64,000 bases of DNA from Halomonas sp. S3-1-1 (GTDB taxonomy: Bacteria; Pseudomonadota; Gammaproteobacteria; Pseudomonadales; Halomonadaceae): NCBI RefSeq assembly GCF_023757625.1, contig NZ_JALGBZ010000001.1, forward strand, positions 248,001-312,000. The letters are read 5' to 3'. This document shows, in pieces, positions 43,191-51,615 of the stretch. The notes beneath the pieces are model-generated. The model was not told the origin of the DNA, made no database searches, and saw only the letters and a program-made list of their open reading frames with translations. The position numbers and the translations under genes are program-made. The number at the start of each line of letters is the position of its first letter. Within the stretch, counting starts at the first letter, position 1.

Positions 43191-44711
43191 CTAGACGCTC
43201 TTGCCGGCAGAGGCGCGGTGAGGTGCCGAACTCGCGCGCTCGGGGTGGTACTCGGCGTCGTACTCGCCGCGGGCACGCTCGAAGCGCTCCACCACGTCGC
43301 GGTCACGCCGCGTAAGCGCCATGCTCAAGCCCACGAAAAGCGCCACGTTGAGCAACAGCCCCCAGACGCCAGCGTGAAAGCCAAAGGGGGCGGCCAGCGG
43401 GCCGAAAGTCATCAGCAGCACGCAGGCAACCCCGCCAAGTAGCCCGACCAGCGCGGCGGTGGGGTGAGCCCTTTTCCAGGTGATCGCGCCGACGGTTGGG
43501 ACGATGAGCTGGGCGGTGCCGGCCAAAGCCGCAATGCCGATGGTCACCAGCACCCCGGGCACGGCGAGTGCCATGATGTAGGCCGTCAACGAAAACCCGA
43601 CCAGCGAGTAGCGGCCGATGGTCACGATACGCGCCTGGCTCGCGTCACGGTTCACGTAGCGCTTGTAGATATCCATGGTGACGATGGTCGAGACCGCGTG
43701 GATCTGCGAATTGGCGGTCGACATCGCCGCCGAGGCGCCGGCGGCCATGATCAGCGAGGCGAGCAGGTAAGGCGCATACTCCATCAGCATGATCGGCAGG
43801 ATCTGATCCGGGTTATCCACACCCGGCTCCAGCAGCACGCCTGAATAACCCGAGAGCACCGAGCCCACGTAGGCAAACGCCGCCAAACCGAGCAGAAACG
43901 GCATCAGGTTGAACAGCTTGCCGTGCTTGACCGAGTACATGCGCAGCCAGATCTGCGGGCCCATGAAGGCACCGATGGCCGTGACCACGAACAGCGAGAA
44001 CCACATGGGGTAGCCCATGGTGCCGTTGGGCCCGGGTAGGGTCAGGTGCTCTGGCGAGCTTTGCTGCAACTGGCTGAACAGCGCGACCGGGCCGCCGACC
44101 TGCGTTGAGATGTAGTAACCCGCGTACATCATGCCGAAGAAGAGCAGGGCCCCGTAAATGACATCGGTCCAGGCGATGGCACGAATACCGCCGATCCACA
44201 CGTAGATAATGATGATGAAATAGAACAGCAGCGCCGCCAGCCAGAAAGGAATCAGCCCGTTGGAGGCCACTTCGATGAGGTAGGCACCACCGGTCAGCTG
44301 GATTTGCAGATAGGGCACGGTGAAGATCAGCGTAATGGCCGCCACGGTGAGGCGAAGCGCCTCGCTGTTGTAGAAGTCGCCCATCAGATCCGACGGGGTC
44401 AGATAGTCAAAGCGTTTACCCAGAAACCAGACCCGCTTGCCGACCCAGTAGTACATGAAACCGAACAGCAGGTTCCAGGCAAGCGCGGTGAGAAAGACCG
44501 GCCCGTTGGTATAGAACGTGGCGTTGGAGCCGAGAAACGCGAAGGCGCTCCACCAGGTCGCCGCCACGGTGAAGAAGACCGCGATGCTGCCCATCGCGCG
44601 CCCTTGCACGAAAAAGTCCTCGCTGGTGGCCTGGGACTGCCGGGCCGAGACGACGCCCACGATCAACGGAATGATCATGAACGCGGCGATGATCAATAGG
44701 CTGCCGCTCAT
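43191..44711 (-). CDS. Sodium:solute symporter (SSS family)
   Basis: 506 aa, 13 membrane segments expected. The N-terminus MIPLIVGVVSARQSQATSEDFFVQGRAMG and the motifs SYPFGFAW-type WSAFAFLGSNATFYTNGP and AWTDVIYGALLFFGMMYAG are typical of SSS carriers. Position in the operon suggests Na+-driven uptake of a ureide, pantothenate-like or pyrimidine compound. It overlaps the DUF3311 gene by 4 nt, a known SSS partner pairing. Confidence 0.92.
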   Translation of the reverse strand: MSGSLLIIAAFMIIPLIVGVVSARQSQATSEDFFVQGRAMGSIAVFFTVAATWWSAFAFLGSNATFYTNGPVFLTALAWNLLFGFMYYWVGKRVWFLGKRFDYLTPSDLMGDFYNSEALRLTVAAITLIFTVPYLQIQLTGGAYLIEVASNGLIPFWLAALLFYFIIIIYVWIGGIRAIAWTDVIYGALLFFGMMYAGYYISTQVGGPVALFSQLQQSSPEHLTLPGPNGTMGYPMWFSLFVVTAIGAFMGPQIWLRMYSVKHGKLFNLMPFLLGLAAFAYVGSVLSGYSGVLLEPGVDNPDQILPIMLMEYAPYLLASLIMAAGASAAMSTANSQIHAVSTIVTMDIYKRYVNRDASQARIVTIGRYSLVGFSLTAYIMALAVPGVLVTIGIAALAGTAQLIVPTVGAITWKRAHPTAALVGLLGGVACVLLMTFGPLAAPFGFHAGVWGLLLNVALFVGLSMALTRRDRDVVERFERARGEYDAEYHPERASSAPHRASAGKSV

Positions 44712-44962
44712 GATGTCTCTCCCGCTGGCTCTTTTGGCTGGTTGGGTGACGCCGACTCGCTACCCCAGTTGGTGAGATAGGCCGCCAGGAACAGCGCGGT
44801 CAGCACGAACCACCAAAAGAGATTCCACGCGAGCAGGAAGGGGGCGCCCAGAATCATGGGCTCGATGCGATTGGCCAGCAGGATGAGCGGGCTCTCCAGC
44901 ATGACAAAACTGATGATGATACCGGCGTAGAGCACCAGCTTGGGTCGGGGCAGGTTTTTCAT
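44708..44962 (-). CDS. DUF3311-family small membrane partner of the symporter
   Basis: 84 aa, two membrane segments (about 10-32 and 40-66). LLANRIEPMILGAPFLLAWNLFWWFVLTAL is the DUF3311 pattern (N-R-EP-GPF...W). It is translationally coupled to the SSS gene. The first gene of the leftward operon. Confidence 0.88.
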   Translation of the reverse strand: MKNLPRPKLVLYAGIIISFVMLESPLILLANRIEPMILGAPFLLAWNLFWWFVLTALFLAAYLTNWGSESASPNQPKEPAGETS

Positions 44963-45082
44963 AAGTCACTCGGCTCGTTGATTTATGTTTGAAAGTGCGA
45001 GCTTTTTTTAATCTACAAGCAGGTGTTGAAACTTCGAGGAAGTTATCACCACGAACTTGCTGAAGGGCGTGTCTCATTTTTT

Positions 45083-45102
45083 ATATTTATTCGTATAAAT
45101 AT
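45083..45102. promoter_or_regulatory. AT-rich palindrome in the divergent promoter region
   Basis: ATATTTAT, spacer TCGT, ATAAATAT: perfect 8-bp arms, in the otherwise gene-free 44963-45262. It is about 120 bp from the DUF3311 start and 160 bp from the aminotransferase start, so it could serve either operon as an operator for the FCD or TetR regulator. No consensus was matched. Confidence 0.35.
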
Positions 45103-45262
45103 TATCTTTAGGGCGTTTGAGGTTCAGGGTCAAGGCCGCTCAAGGCTAAAAGACCACTATTTGCGTATGAATTCACTAACGTGAACTAAAGAAAAATGAT
45201 GTTTTATTGACGTAGCGGGCGGCGCATTCTGATCGGGTATCCAACACTTTGGAGCCTGAATC

Positions 45263-46624
45263 ATGACGGATCTTTCGACCGGCGCTTCGCCGCTGAGCGT
45301 GGAGGCTGAGGGCCCGAGCGCCAAGCTCAACCACCACTACTGGATGCCTTACAGCGGCAACCGCGATTTTCGCGCGAACCCGCGGATCATCACCGGCGCC
45401 GAAGGGCGCTATTACATCGACGACCAGGGGCGCAAGCTTTTCGATTCGCTCTCGGGGCTCTGGACCTGCGGGGCCGGGCACAACCGCGAAGAGATCCAGA
45501 AGGCGGTTTCGAAGCAGCTCGGCTCGCTCGACTTTGCGCCGGGCTTTCAGATCGGCCATCCGCTAGCGTTCGAACTTGCCGAGAAGATCGCAAGCCTCAC
45601 GCCCGAAGGGCTCGATCACGTGTTCTTCACCAACTCCGGGTCGGACGCGGCGGACACTTCGATCAAGATGGCCAAGGCCTACTGGCGCCTAAAGGGGAGA
45701 CCTGAGAAGACGCGCCTGATCGGTCGGGCCAAGGGGTATCACGGCGTCAATATCGGCGGCACGAGCCTGGGCGGCATCGGCGGTAACCGAAAGCATTATG
45801 GGCAGCTGATGGATGTCACCCATCTGCCGCACACGCTGCAGGCGGGGCACGCGTTTACCCGCGGCCAGGCCGAGACCGGCGCTGAGCTGGCCGATGCGCT
45901 GCTCGACCAGATCGCCCTGCACGACGCCTCGAACATCGCGGCGGTGATCGTCGAGCCGATGTCCGGCTCCGCCGGCGTCATCGTGCCGCCGAAAGGGTAT
46001 CTGGATCGGCTGCGTAAAATCTGTACCGAGCACGATATTTTGCTGATTTTCGATGAGGTGATCACTGCCTTCGGGCGCAGCGGGGCGCGTACCGGCGCCG
46101 AGGCGTTTGGCGTCACGCCGGACATCATGAACGTAGCCAAGCAGGTGACCAACGGCGCCGTACCCATGGGCGCGGTGATCGCAAGCCACGAGATCTTCGA
46201 TACCTTCATGCACGGTGGTGGCCCGGCCCATGCCATCGAGTTTCCCCACGGCTACACCTACAGCGCCCACCCGGTGGCCTGCGCGGCGGGGCTGGCGTCC
46301 CTCGGGATGCTCGAACGCGAGGACTTCCCGGCCCAGGTGCGCAGCATTGCCCCGGCCTTCGAGGAAAAACTTCACGCCCTGAAGGGCCGCCCTCATGTGG
46401 TGGATATTCGCAACTATGGGCTGGCCGGCGCCCTGCAGCTGGCCCCGCGCGATGGCGACCCGACCATCCGCCCGCGGGATGCGCACCTGGCGCTGTGGGA
46501 GGCGGGCTTCTACGTGCGCTTTGGCGGCGACACGCTGCAGTTCGGCCCGCCTTTCGGCACCACCGAGGCCGAACTCGAGCGGCTCTTTGATGCCGTTGCC
46601 ACCACCCTGGACGCTCTGGCTTAA
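45263..46624 (+). CDS. Omega-amino acid--pyruvate aminotransferase (beta-alanine:pyruvate)
   Basis: 453 aa class III PLP aminotransferase. Visible: LFDSLSGLWTCGAGHN, NSGSDAADTSIKMAKAYWR, the PLP-Asp motif LIFDEVITAFGRSG, and Lys293 in NVAKQVTNGAVPMGAV. The type with N-terminal HHYWMPYSGNRDFRANPRI converts beta-alanine and pyruvate to malonate semialdehyde and L-alanine. The downstream mmsA would take malonate semialdehyde to acetyl-CoA. Start ATG at 45263 follows TTTGGAGCC. Confidence 0.94.
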   Translation: MTDLSTGASPLSVEAEGPSAKLNHHYWMPYSGNRDFRANPRIITGAEGRYYIDDQGRKLFDSLSGLWTCGAGHNREEIQKAVSKQLGSLDFAPGFQIGHPLAFELAEKIASLTPEGLDHVFFTNSGSDAADTSIKMAKAYWRLKGRPEKTRLIGRAKGYHGVNIGGTSLGGIGGNRKHYGQLMDVTHLPHTLQAGHAFTRGQAETGAELADALLDQIALHDASNIAAVIVEPMSGSAGVIVPPKGYLDRLRKICTEHDILLIFDEVITAFGRSGARTGAEAFGVTPDIMNVAKQVTNGAVPMGAVIASHEIFDTFMHGGGPAHAIEFPHGYTYSAHPVACAAGLASLGMLEREDFPAQVRSIAPAFEEKLHALKGRPHVVDIRNYGLAGALQLAPRDGDPTIRPRDAHLALWEAGFYVRFGGDTLQFGPPFGTTEAELERLFDAVATTLDALA

Positions 46625-46642
46625 CCAATTGGAGAACACACG

Positions 46643-48139
46643 ATGGATTTAGTGGCCCACCTGATCAACGGCGAATCCGTTAACAGCGCGTCGACGTTTG
46701 ACGTCACCAACCCCTCCACCGGCGAGGTGATTCGCCAAGTGGCGGAGGGTCGCCGCGAGGACGTCGACCGCGCCATCGCTGCTGCCCAAGCCGCGTTCCC
46801 CGCCTGGCGCGATACGCCGCCGGCCAAGCGCGCCCAGTTCATGTACCGTTTCAAGCAGCTTTTGGAAGACAATGCGGAGCGTTTGGTGAAGCTGGTCAGC
46901 GAAGAGCACGGCAAGACGCCGGAAGACGCCCTCGGCGAGCTCAAGCGCGGCATCGAGAACGTTGAATACGCCTGCGGCGTGCCGGAGCTCTTGAAGGGCG
47001 AGTACTCCCACAACGTCGGTCCGGGCATCGATGCGTGGTCGAACTTTCAGCCGCTGGGCGTGGTAGCGGGCATCACGCCGTTCAACTTCCCCGCCATGGT
47101 GCCGCTGTGGATGTATCCCATGGCGATCGCCTGCGGCAACACCTTCGTGCTCAAGCCGTCGGAAAAGGACCCAAGCGCGGCGCACGCCGTGGCGGCGCTG
47201 CTGAAAGAGGCCGGCCTACCGGACGGCGTGATGAACGTGGTGCACGGCGGGCGCGAGGCGGTCGAAACGCTGCTGGATGCCAAGGCGATCAAGGCGATCT
47301 CGTTCGTCGGCTCGACCCCGGTGGCCGAGGCGATCTACAGCCGCGGCACGGCGAACGGCAAGCGCGTCCAGGCCTTGGGCGGGGCCAAGAACCACGCCGT
47401 GGTGCTGCCGGATGCGGACCTTGAAAACGCCGCCAACACGCTGATGGGCGCGGCGTTTGGCAGCTGCGGCGAGCGCTGCATGGCGATCTCGGTCGCGGTG
47501 TGTGTGGGCGATGAAACCGCCGACCGGCTAGTCGAGACGATGCTGCCTAAAATCGCCGAGCTCAAGGTCGGCCCCGGCACCGATAAAGGCCTGGACATGG
47601 GCCCGCTGGTCACCGCTGAGCACCGCGACAAGGTGCTCAGCTACATCGCAGACGGCGAAAACGCCGGAGCCAAACTGGTTGCCGACGGTCGCGAGCTGTC
47701 AGTAAAAGGCCATGAAAACGGCTACTTCGTCGGCGGCTGCCTGTTCGATCACGTCACCGCCGACATGCGCATCTACCAGGAAGAGATCTTCGGCCCGGTG
47801 CTGTGCGTGGTGCGCGTGGGCAGCCTCGATGATGCCATGCAACTGATCAACGACCACGAGTACGGCAACGGCACGTGCCTGTTCACCCGCGACGGCGAGG
47901 CCGCCCGGCGCTTCACCGACGGCATCGAGGTCGGCATGGTCGGCGTCAACGTGCCGCTGCCGGTACCGGTGGCCTACCACAGCTTCGGCGGCTGGAAGCG
48001 CTCGCTGTTCGGCGACCTGCACGCCTACGGGCCGGATTCCGTGCGCTTTTACACCCGGCGCAAGGCGGTCTCTCAGCGCTGGCCCTCCGTGTCTGAGGCG
48101 ACCCGCGCCGAGTTCTCCTTTCCTGCCAACCAGAGTTGA
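46643..48139 (+). CDS. mmsA: CoA-acylating methylmalonate-semialdehyde dehydrogenase
   Basis: 498 aa, complete. ITPFNFPAMVPLWMYPMAIACGNTFVLKPSEKDPS, GSTPVAEAIYSRGTANGKRVQALGGAKNHAVVLPDA and Cys279 in GERCMAIS are diagnostic. It converts (methyl)malonate semialdehyde to acyl-CoA with NAD and CoA. It lies 18 nt after the aminotransferase and completes beta-alanine degradation to acetyl-CoA. A second copy ends at the left edge of the window. Confidence 0.97.
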   Translation: MDLVAHLINGESVNSASTFDVTNPSTGEVIRQVAEGRREDVDRAIAAAQAAFPAWRDTPPAKRAQFMYRFKQLLEDNAERLVKLVSEEHGKTPEDALGELKRGIENVEYACGVPELLKGEYSHNVGPGIDAWSNFQPLGVVAGITPFNFPAMVPLWMYPMAIACGNTFVLKPSEKDPSAAHAVAALLKEAGLPDGVMNVVHGGREAVETLLDAKAIKAISFVGSTPVAEAIYSRGTANGKRVQALGGAKNHAVVLPDADLENAANTLMGAAFGSCGERCMAISVAVCVGDETADRLVETMLPKIAELKVGPGTDKGLDMGPLVTAEHRDKVLSYIADGENAGAKLVADGRELSVKGHENGYFVGGCLFDHVTADMRIYQEEIFGPVLCVVRVGSLDDAMQLINDHEYGNGTCLFTRDGEAARRFTDGIEVGMVGVNVPLPVPVAYHSFGGWKRSLFGDLHAYGPDSVRFYTRRKAVSQRWPSVSEATRAEFSFPANQS

Positions 48140-48168
48140 CGTCCTCGTCCAACCAGGACATCGTCTTA

Positions 48169-48195
48169 GCACCGCCTTCGGGCGGTGCTTTTTTT
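48169..48195 (+). terminator. Terminator after mmsA
   Basis: GCACCGCC, TTCG tetraloop, GGCGGTGC, then seven T. It separates mmsA from the TetR gene. Confidence 0.95.
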
Positions 48196-48269
48196 GGCCG
48201 TCCTTTTGCGCACCGAGCGCTGGTGGCCGTTCGTTTTTCATCGTTTCGCGTCAGAGGGCAGAGCCACGC

Positions 48270-48890
48270 GTGCCAAGAACCCAGGAAGAGATTCGCCAGA
48301 CCAACGTCAAGAACATCCTTCAGGCCGCCGAACAGCTGTTTGCCGAAAAAGGCTATGCGGGAGCCTCGATGGGCGAGATCGCCGCGCTGGCCGGGCTGCC
48401 CAAGTCCAACGTGCACTACTACTTCTCGACCAAAAAAGCGCTTTATCAGGAAGTGCTGCTGTCGCTTCTGGAATTGTGGAAACAGGATGCGCTCTGCTTC
48501 GAGCTTTATGACGACCCGCGCGTGGTGCTCTCGACCTACATTCGCGCCAAGATGAACCACTCGCGCTACCGCGCCCACGGCTCGAAGATCTGGGCCATGG
48601 AAGTCATGCAGGGCGCGCCCATACTCGGCAAGCGCCTGCGCGAGAACCTCTTCGACTGGGCCAAGCTGAAAGAGGCCAAGATCCGCGAGTGGGTGAAGAC
48701 GAATCAGATCGCCTCGGTGGAGCCGTCGCACCTGCTCTATATGATCTGGGCCTCGACCCAGCACTACGCGGATTTCGACTACCAGATCGGCCTGCTCAAC
48801 GACGACCAACCGCTGGATGACCTGCAGTTCGAAAAGGCGGTGCAGACGGTCACCTCGGTGATTTTGCGCGGGATTGGGCTGACCACATGA
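48270..48890 (+). CDS. RutR-like TetR-family regulator
   Basis: 206 aa. HTH at about 14-60 (ILQAAEQLFAEKGYAGASMGEIAALAGLPKSNVHYYFSTKKAL). The C-terminal half with MNHSRYRAHGSKIWAMEVMQGAP and the ...IWASTQHYADFDYQIG segment follows the RutR family, which responds to uracil/thymine in E. coli. This supports pyrimidine breakdown products as the cue for the adjacent beta-alanine genes. The start ATG-equivalent is GTG at 48270. Confidence 0.9.
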   Translation: MPRTQEEIRQTNVKNILQAAEQLFAEKGYAGASMGEIAALAGLPKSNVHYYFSTKKALYQEVLLSLLELWKQDALCFELYDDPRVVLSTYIRAKMNHSRYRAHGSKIWAMEVMQGAPILGKRLRENLFDWAKLKEAKIREWVKTNQIASVEPSHLLYMIWASTQHYADFDYQIGLLNDDQPLDDLQFEKAVQTVTSVILRGIGLTT

Positions 48891-49130
48891 TTCATTCGAA
48901 GCAAAAGAAGGTAACCGGCATACACGAGTAAATTATGGCATTTATGGAGGACCATCAAGCTAACCCTAGAATCTTATAATTGAGAAAAGCGCTATCTTTA
49001 ATGCTTGTAAGCTGTTTATTGTTATAGGTAAAAATAAAACACTAGAACAATGGTATCGGTGATGGTTTCTCCGGGGTTCGCTAAAATATACATTGGATAG
49101 CGGACGATATTGCGAATAGAGGAATAATGA

Positions 49131-49796
49131 GTGTTTCTAGCATTGAACGATAGCGAGCATGGCGAGCGAACTGAAAAGGGTGGCCTATCCAGCGTGGCCT
49201 ATGAAGCTATCATGCGCATGATTCTCGCGCGCGAGCTCTCGGGTGGCGATATTATCCAGGAGAGACGCTTGGCGGATGAGTTGGATATGTCACGCACACC
49301 TGTACGTGAGGCGTTGCGACGACTGGAAGCGGAAGGGTGGCTAATAAGGCTGAATGCGCGCACGATTGGCGTTAAAAAGATCGCGATCAATGAATATGTA
49401 GCAGCACTGCAGGTTAGAGAGCTATTGGAGCCCGAAGCGGCTTCCTTGGCGGCGACCAAGTTCGGTACACCGATGATCACCGAGTGGGCAAAAAAGCTCG
49501 ATGCTATCAGGCACTCGAAACAGGCCGGTCTCAAGCAACAATGGGAATTCGACCAAACACTTCATATGGGCATTGCGCAGGCAACGGGAAATGAGGTGTT
49601 GTTCAAAATTATATCGGAACTCAGGAAAACGACTCAGATTTTTGAGAACCAGACCCTGCCAGCTCGTTCTTTCCCAGGCTACGATGCTCACTTGGCGATC
49701 ATTGAGGCCATCGTGACGGGTGATTCTGATAAGGCGCGACAAGCGATGCAGCTTCATTTACGTGAAACCAGGAAGAATATATTCGAAGCAATCTAA
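49131..49796 (+). CDS. GntR-family regulator (FCD) of the TRAP/hydantoinase island
   Basis: 221 aa, starting with GTG 49131 (AGAGGA at 8 nt; an ATG 4 nt earlier is in another frame and stops after 8 codons). The winged helix is ERRLADELDMSRTPVREALRRLEAEGWLIRL; the FCD domain follows (about 90-215). It is the first gene of the lower-GC stretch. An operator-like TGGTATACCA lies within the promoter of the following TRAP gene. The 240 bp before it (48891-49130) is AT-rich and gene-free. Confidence 0.9.
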   Translation: MFLALNDSEHGERTEKGGLSSVAYEAIMRMILARELSGGDIIQERRLADELDMSRTPVREALRRLEAEGWLIRLNARTIGVKKIAINEYVAALQVRELLEPEAASLAATKFGTPMITEWAKKLDAIRHSKQAGLKQQWEFDQTLHMGIAQATGNEVLFKIISELRKTTQIFENQTLPARSFPGYDAHLAIIEAIVTGDSDKARQAMQLHLRETRKNIFEAI

Positions 49797-49998
49797 TTTC
49801 ACTTTATATTTGAGGCTCAAATTTGGTGCGTTATACCTTTGTTTAGTAGGCCGTTGCACTACCCAATTCAAAGCCTTGGAAGGCTAAATAACTTTCTGAT
49901 CGTTAATTAAACGTATTTGTGCACAAGATCTGTGCAAATTAATTCTTAAAGCCACTTTTTGATGCAATGGAGTAAATATCTCTTGTAAGAATCAAAGG

Positions 49999-50028
49999 TT
50001 GACAGCTGGTATACCACTGGTCTACAAA
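49999..50028 (+). promoter_or_regulatory. Promoter with embedded palindromic operator before the TRAP operon
   Basis: TTGACA (49999-50004), 18 bp, TACAAA (50023-50028). Within the spacer lies the perfect palindrome TGGTATACCA (50007-50016), a form typical of FCD-type GntR operators. A further TGGTCTA overlaps the -10 region. The layout predicts repression of the operon 50057-59555 by the adjacent GntR. Confidence 0.65.
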
Positions 50029-50056
50029 TGAATAATAACTTCAAAGAGGAACAATT

Positions 50057-51028
50057 ATGAAAAACTCTATAGCGTTTGGAATTGCTTTGTTTACTGTGAC
50101 TTGCTCAACTCTTTCCTGGGCTGAGACCTTGACGCTAACGGCGGGTCATTCGGCCAACCTTAGTGAGCCCTATCAGAAAGGGTTGGAGAAGTTCGCCGAG
50201 GTTGTCGAGCGGGAAACCAATGGTGATGTCACTGTGCAAATATTCCCCAATAACCAGTTGGGTAATGAGCGTGAGATGATTGAAGGTGTTCTCATGAACA
50301 CGCTTGATATCGCTGTACCTACCAATGGTGTACTGACCAACTTTGTCTCTGAACTGTCACTTTTCGATCTACCGTTTCTGTTTGACGACCGTCAGCATAT
50401 GTACGAGGTATTGGACGGTGAAGTAGGGAACCGTTTGGCCTCATCAATGCAGGAAAATGGCTTTCGTCTACTGGGTTTTTACGAGGCAGGGGTTCGCCAT
50501 ATCGTGACCCAAGCGCCGGTCAACAGTATCGAAGATCTGGACCGCCAGAGCATTCGGACCATGCAGATTCCGGCGCATGTGGCCGCATTCAACGAGTTCG
50601 GTGCTAATGCGACACCACTGGCCTACAGCGAACTCTATGCCGCGCTGGAATCGGGCGTAGTAGACGGCGCCGAAGCGGCTTTTACCAACTATCAGGCACA
50701 GCGCTTTTATGAAGTGGCCCCGTATCTTGCTGAAGTGAGCTGGACAACACTAGTGGCGGACCTCGTGATGTCTGAACAGCGCTTCCAGAGTTTGCCTGAA
50801 AACGTGCAGCAAGCCTTGTTAGTAGCTGGTCAAGAGTCTGCAGAGTATGAGCGCCAGGTATATGCGGATATGGATGCGCGTATTCGCGAGGAGCTTTTGA
50901 GCGCGGGTGTCGAGTTCACTCAGCCCGACTTGGCACCTTTCCGCGAGAGATCTCAAGCGGTCTATGACGAGTTTGTCGATACGGACCAAAAACAAGAACT
51001 CTTGGATGAAATCGAGCAATTACGTTAA
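50057..51028 (+). CDS. dctP: TRAP transporter solute-binding protein (DctP family)
   Basis: 323 aa. The signal peptide ends at about 22 (TLSWA-ETLTL). The Dct P signature is present: LSLFDLPFLF, the conserved Arg in SIRTMQIP, and GANATPLAYSELYAALESGVVDGAEAAF. Binds an anionic solute in the periplasm and hands it to the next two proteins. The start ATG follows AGAGGAAC. First gene of the catabolic operon. Confidence 0.95.
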   Translation: MKNSIAFGIALFTVTCSTLSWAETLTLTAGHSANLSEPYQKGLEKFAEVVERETNGDVTVQIFPNNQLGNEREMIEGVLMNTLDIAVPTNGVLTNFVSELSLFDLPFLFDDRQHMYEVLDGEVGNRLASSMQENGFRLLGFYEAGVRHIVTQAPVNSIEDLDRQSIRTMQIPAHVAAFNEFGANATPLAYSELYAALESGVVDGAEAAFTNYQAQRFYEVAPYLAEVSWTTLVADLVMSEQRFQSLPENVQQALLVAGQESAEYERQVYADMDARIREELLSAGVEFTQPDLAPFRERSQAVYDEFVDTDQKQELLDEIEQLR

Positions 51029-51084
51029 CCCATAAAGGGCTATTCATTATTCGTTTGAATAGCCCTGCGTATCGGGAATGAATT

Positions 51085-51615
51085 ATGACCCCCATAGTGC
51101 AATGGGCAGAGCGTCTGCTCCAGTGTGTCCGGCTATTGATATCGACGTGTGTCATCGTTTTATTTGCCTATATGGTCATTGCGATATTAACGCTTGTAGC
51201 GGGCCGATATATTTTCGACTTTTCCATCGCAGGTGCGGCGGAATCGGCTACTTTCGCTCAGATATGGGTCATCTTTTTGGCCGCCGGACTGGCCATGCGT
51301 GAACGGCTTCACATCGGCGTCGATATTTTATACGAAGCCTTGCCGGACATTCTCAAGCGCGTTACCGCGCTATTGATACTGGTGCTGGGAAGTTGGTTCT
51401 TGTGGTTAGCCATTTTAGGTAGTCAGCGGCTATTGCAAATCGGCCAAATGCAAACTTCTTCGGCGCTAGGGATCCCCATGTGGATTCCCTATCTTTCTCT
51501 GCCTGTAGGGCTTGGCTATTTCTTCCTCGAGTTCTTGATCGCCTATTTAAAGAAAATTTTCTTCAAAACATCAATCGATAATGCTGAGAAAGATAAAGAG
51601 GGCGCCACGTCATGA
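51085..51615 (+). CDS. dctQ: TRAP transporter small permease (DctQ family)
   Basis: 176 aa with four membrane segments (about 12-35, 48-68, 86-106, 130-152), normal for DctQ. The gene lies 56 nt after dctP and overlaps dctM by 4 nt. Confidence 0.93.
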   Translation: MTPIVQWAERLLQCVRLLISTCVIVLFAYMVIAILTLVAGRYIFDFSIAGAAESATFAQIWVIFLAAGLAMRERLHIGVDILYEALPDILKRVTALLILVLGSWFLWLAILGSQRLLQIGQMQTSSALGIPMWIPYLSLPVGLGYFFLEFLIAYLKKIFFKTSIDNAEKDKEGATS

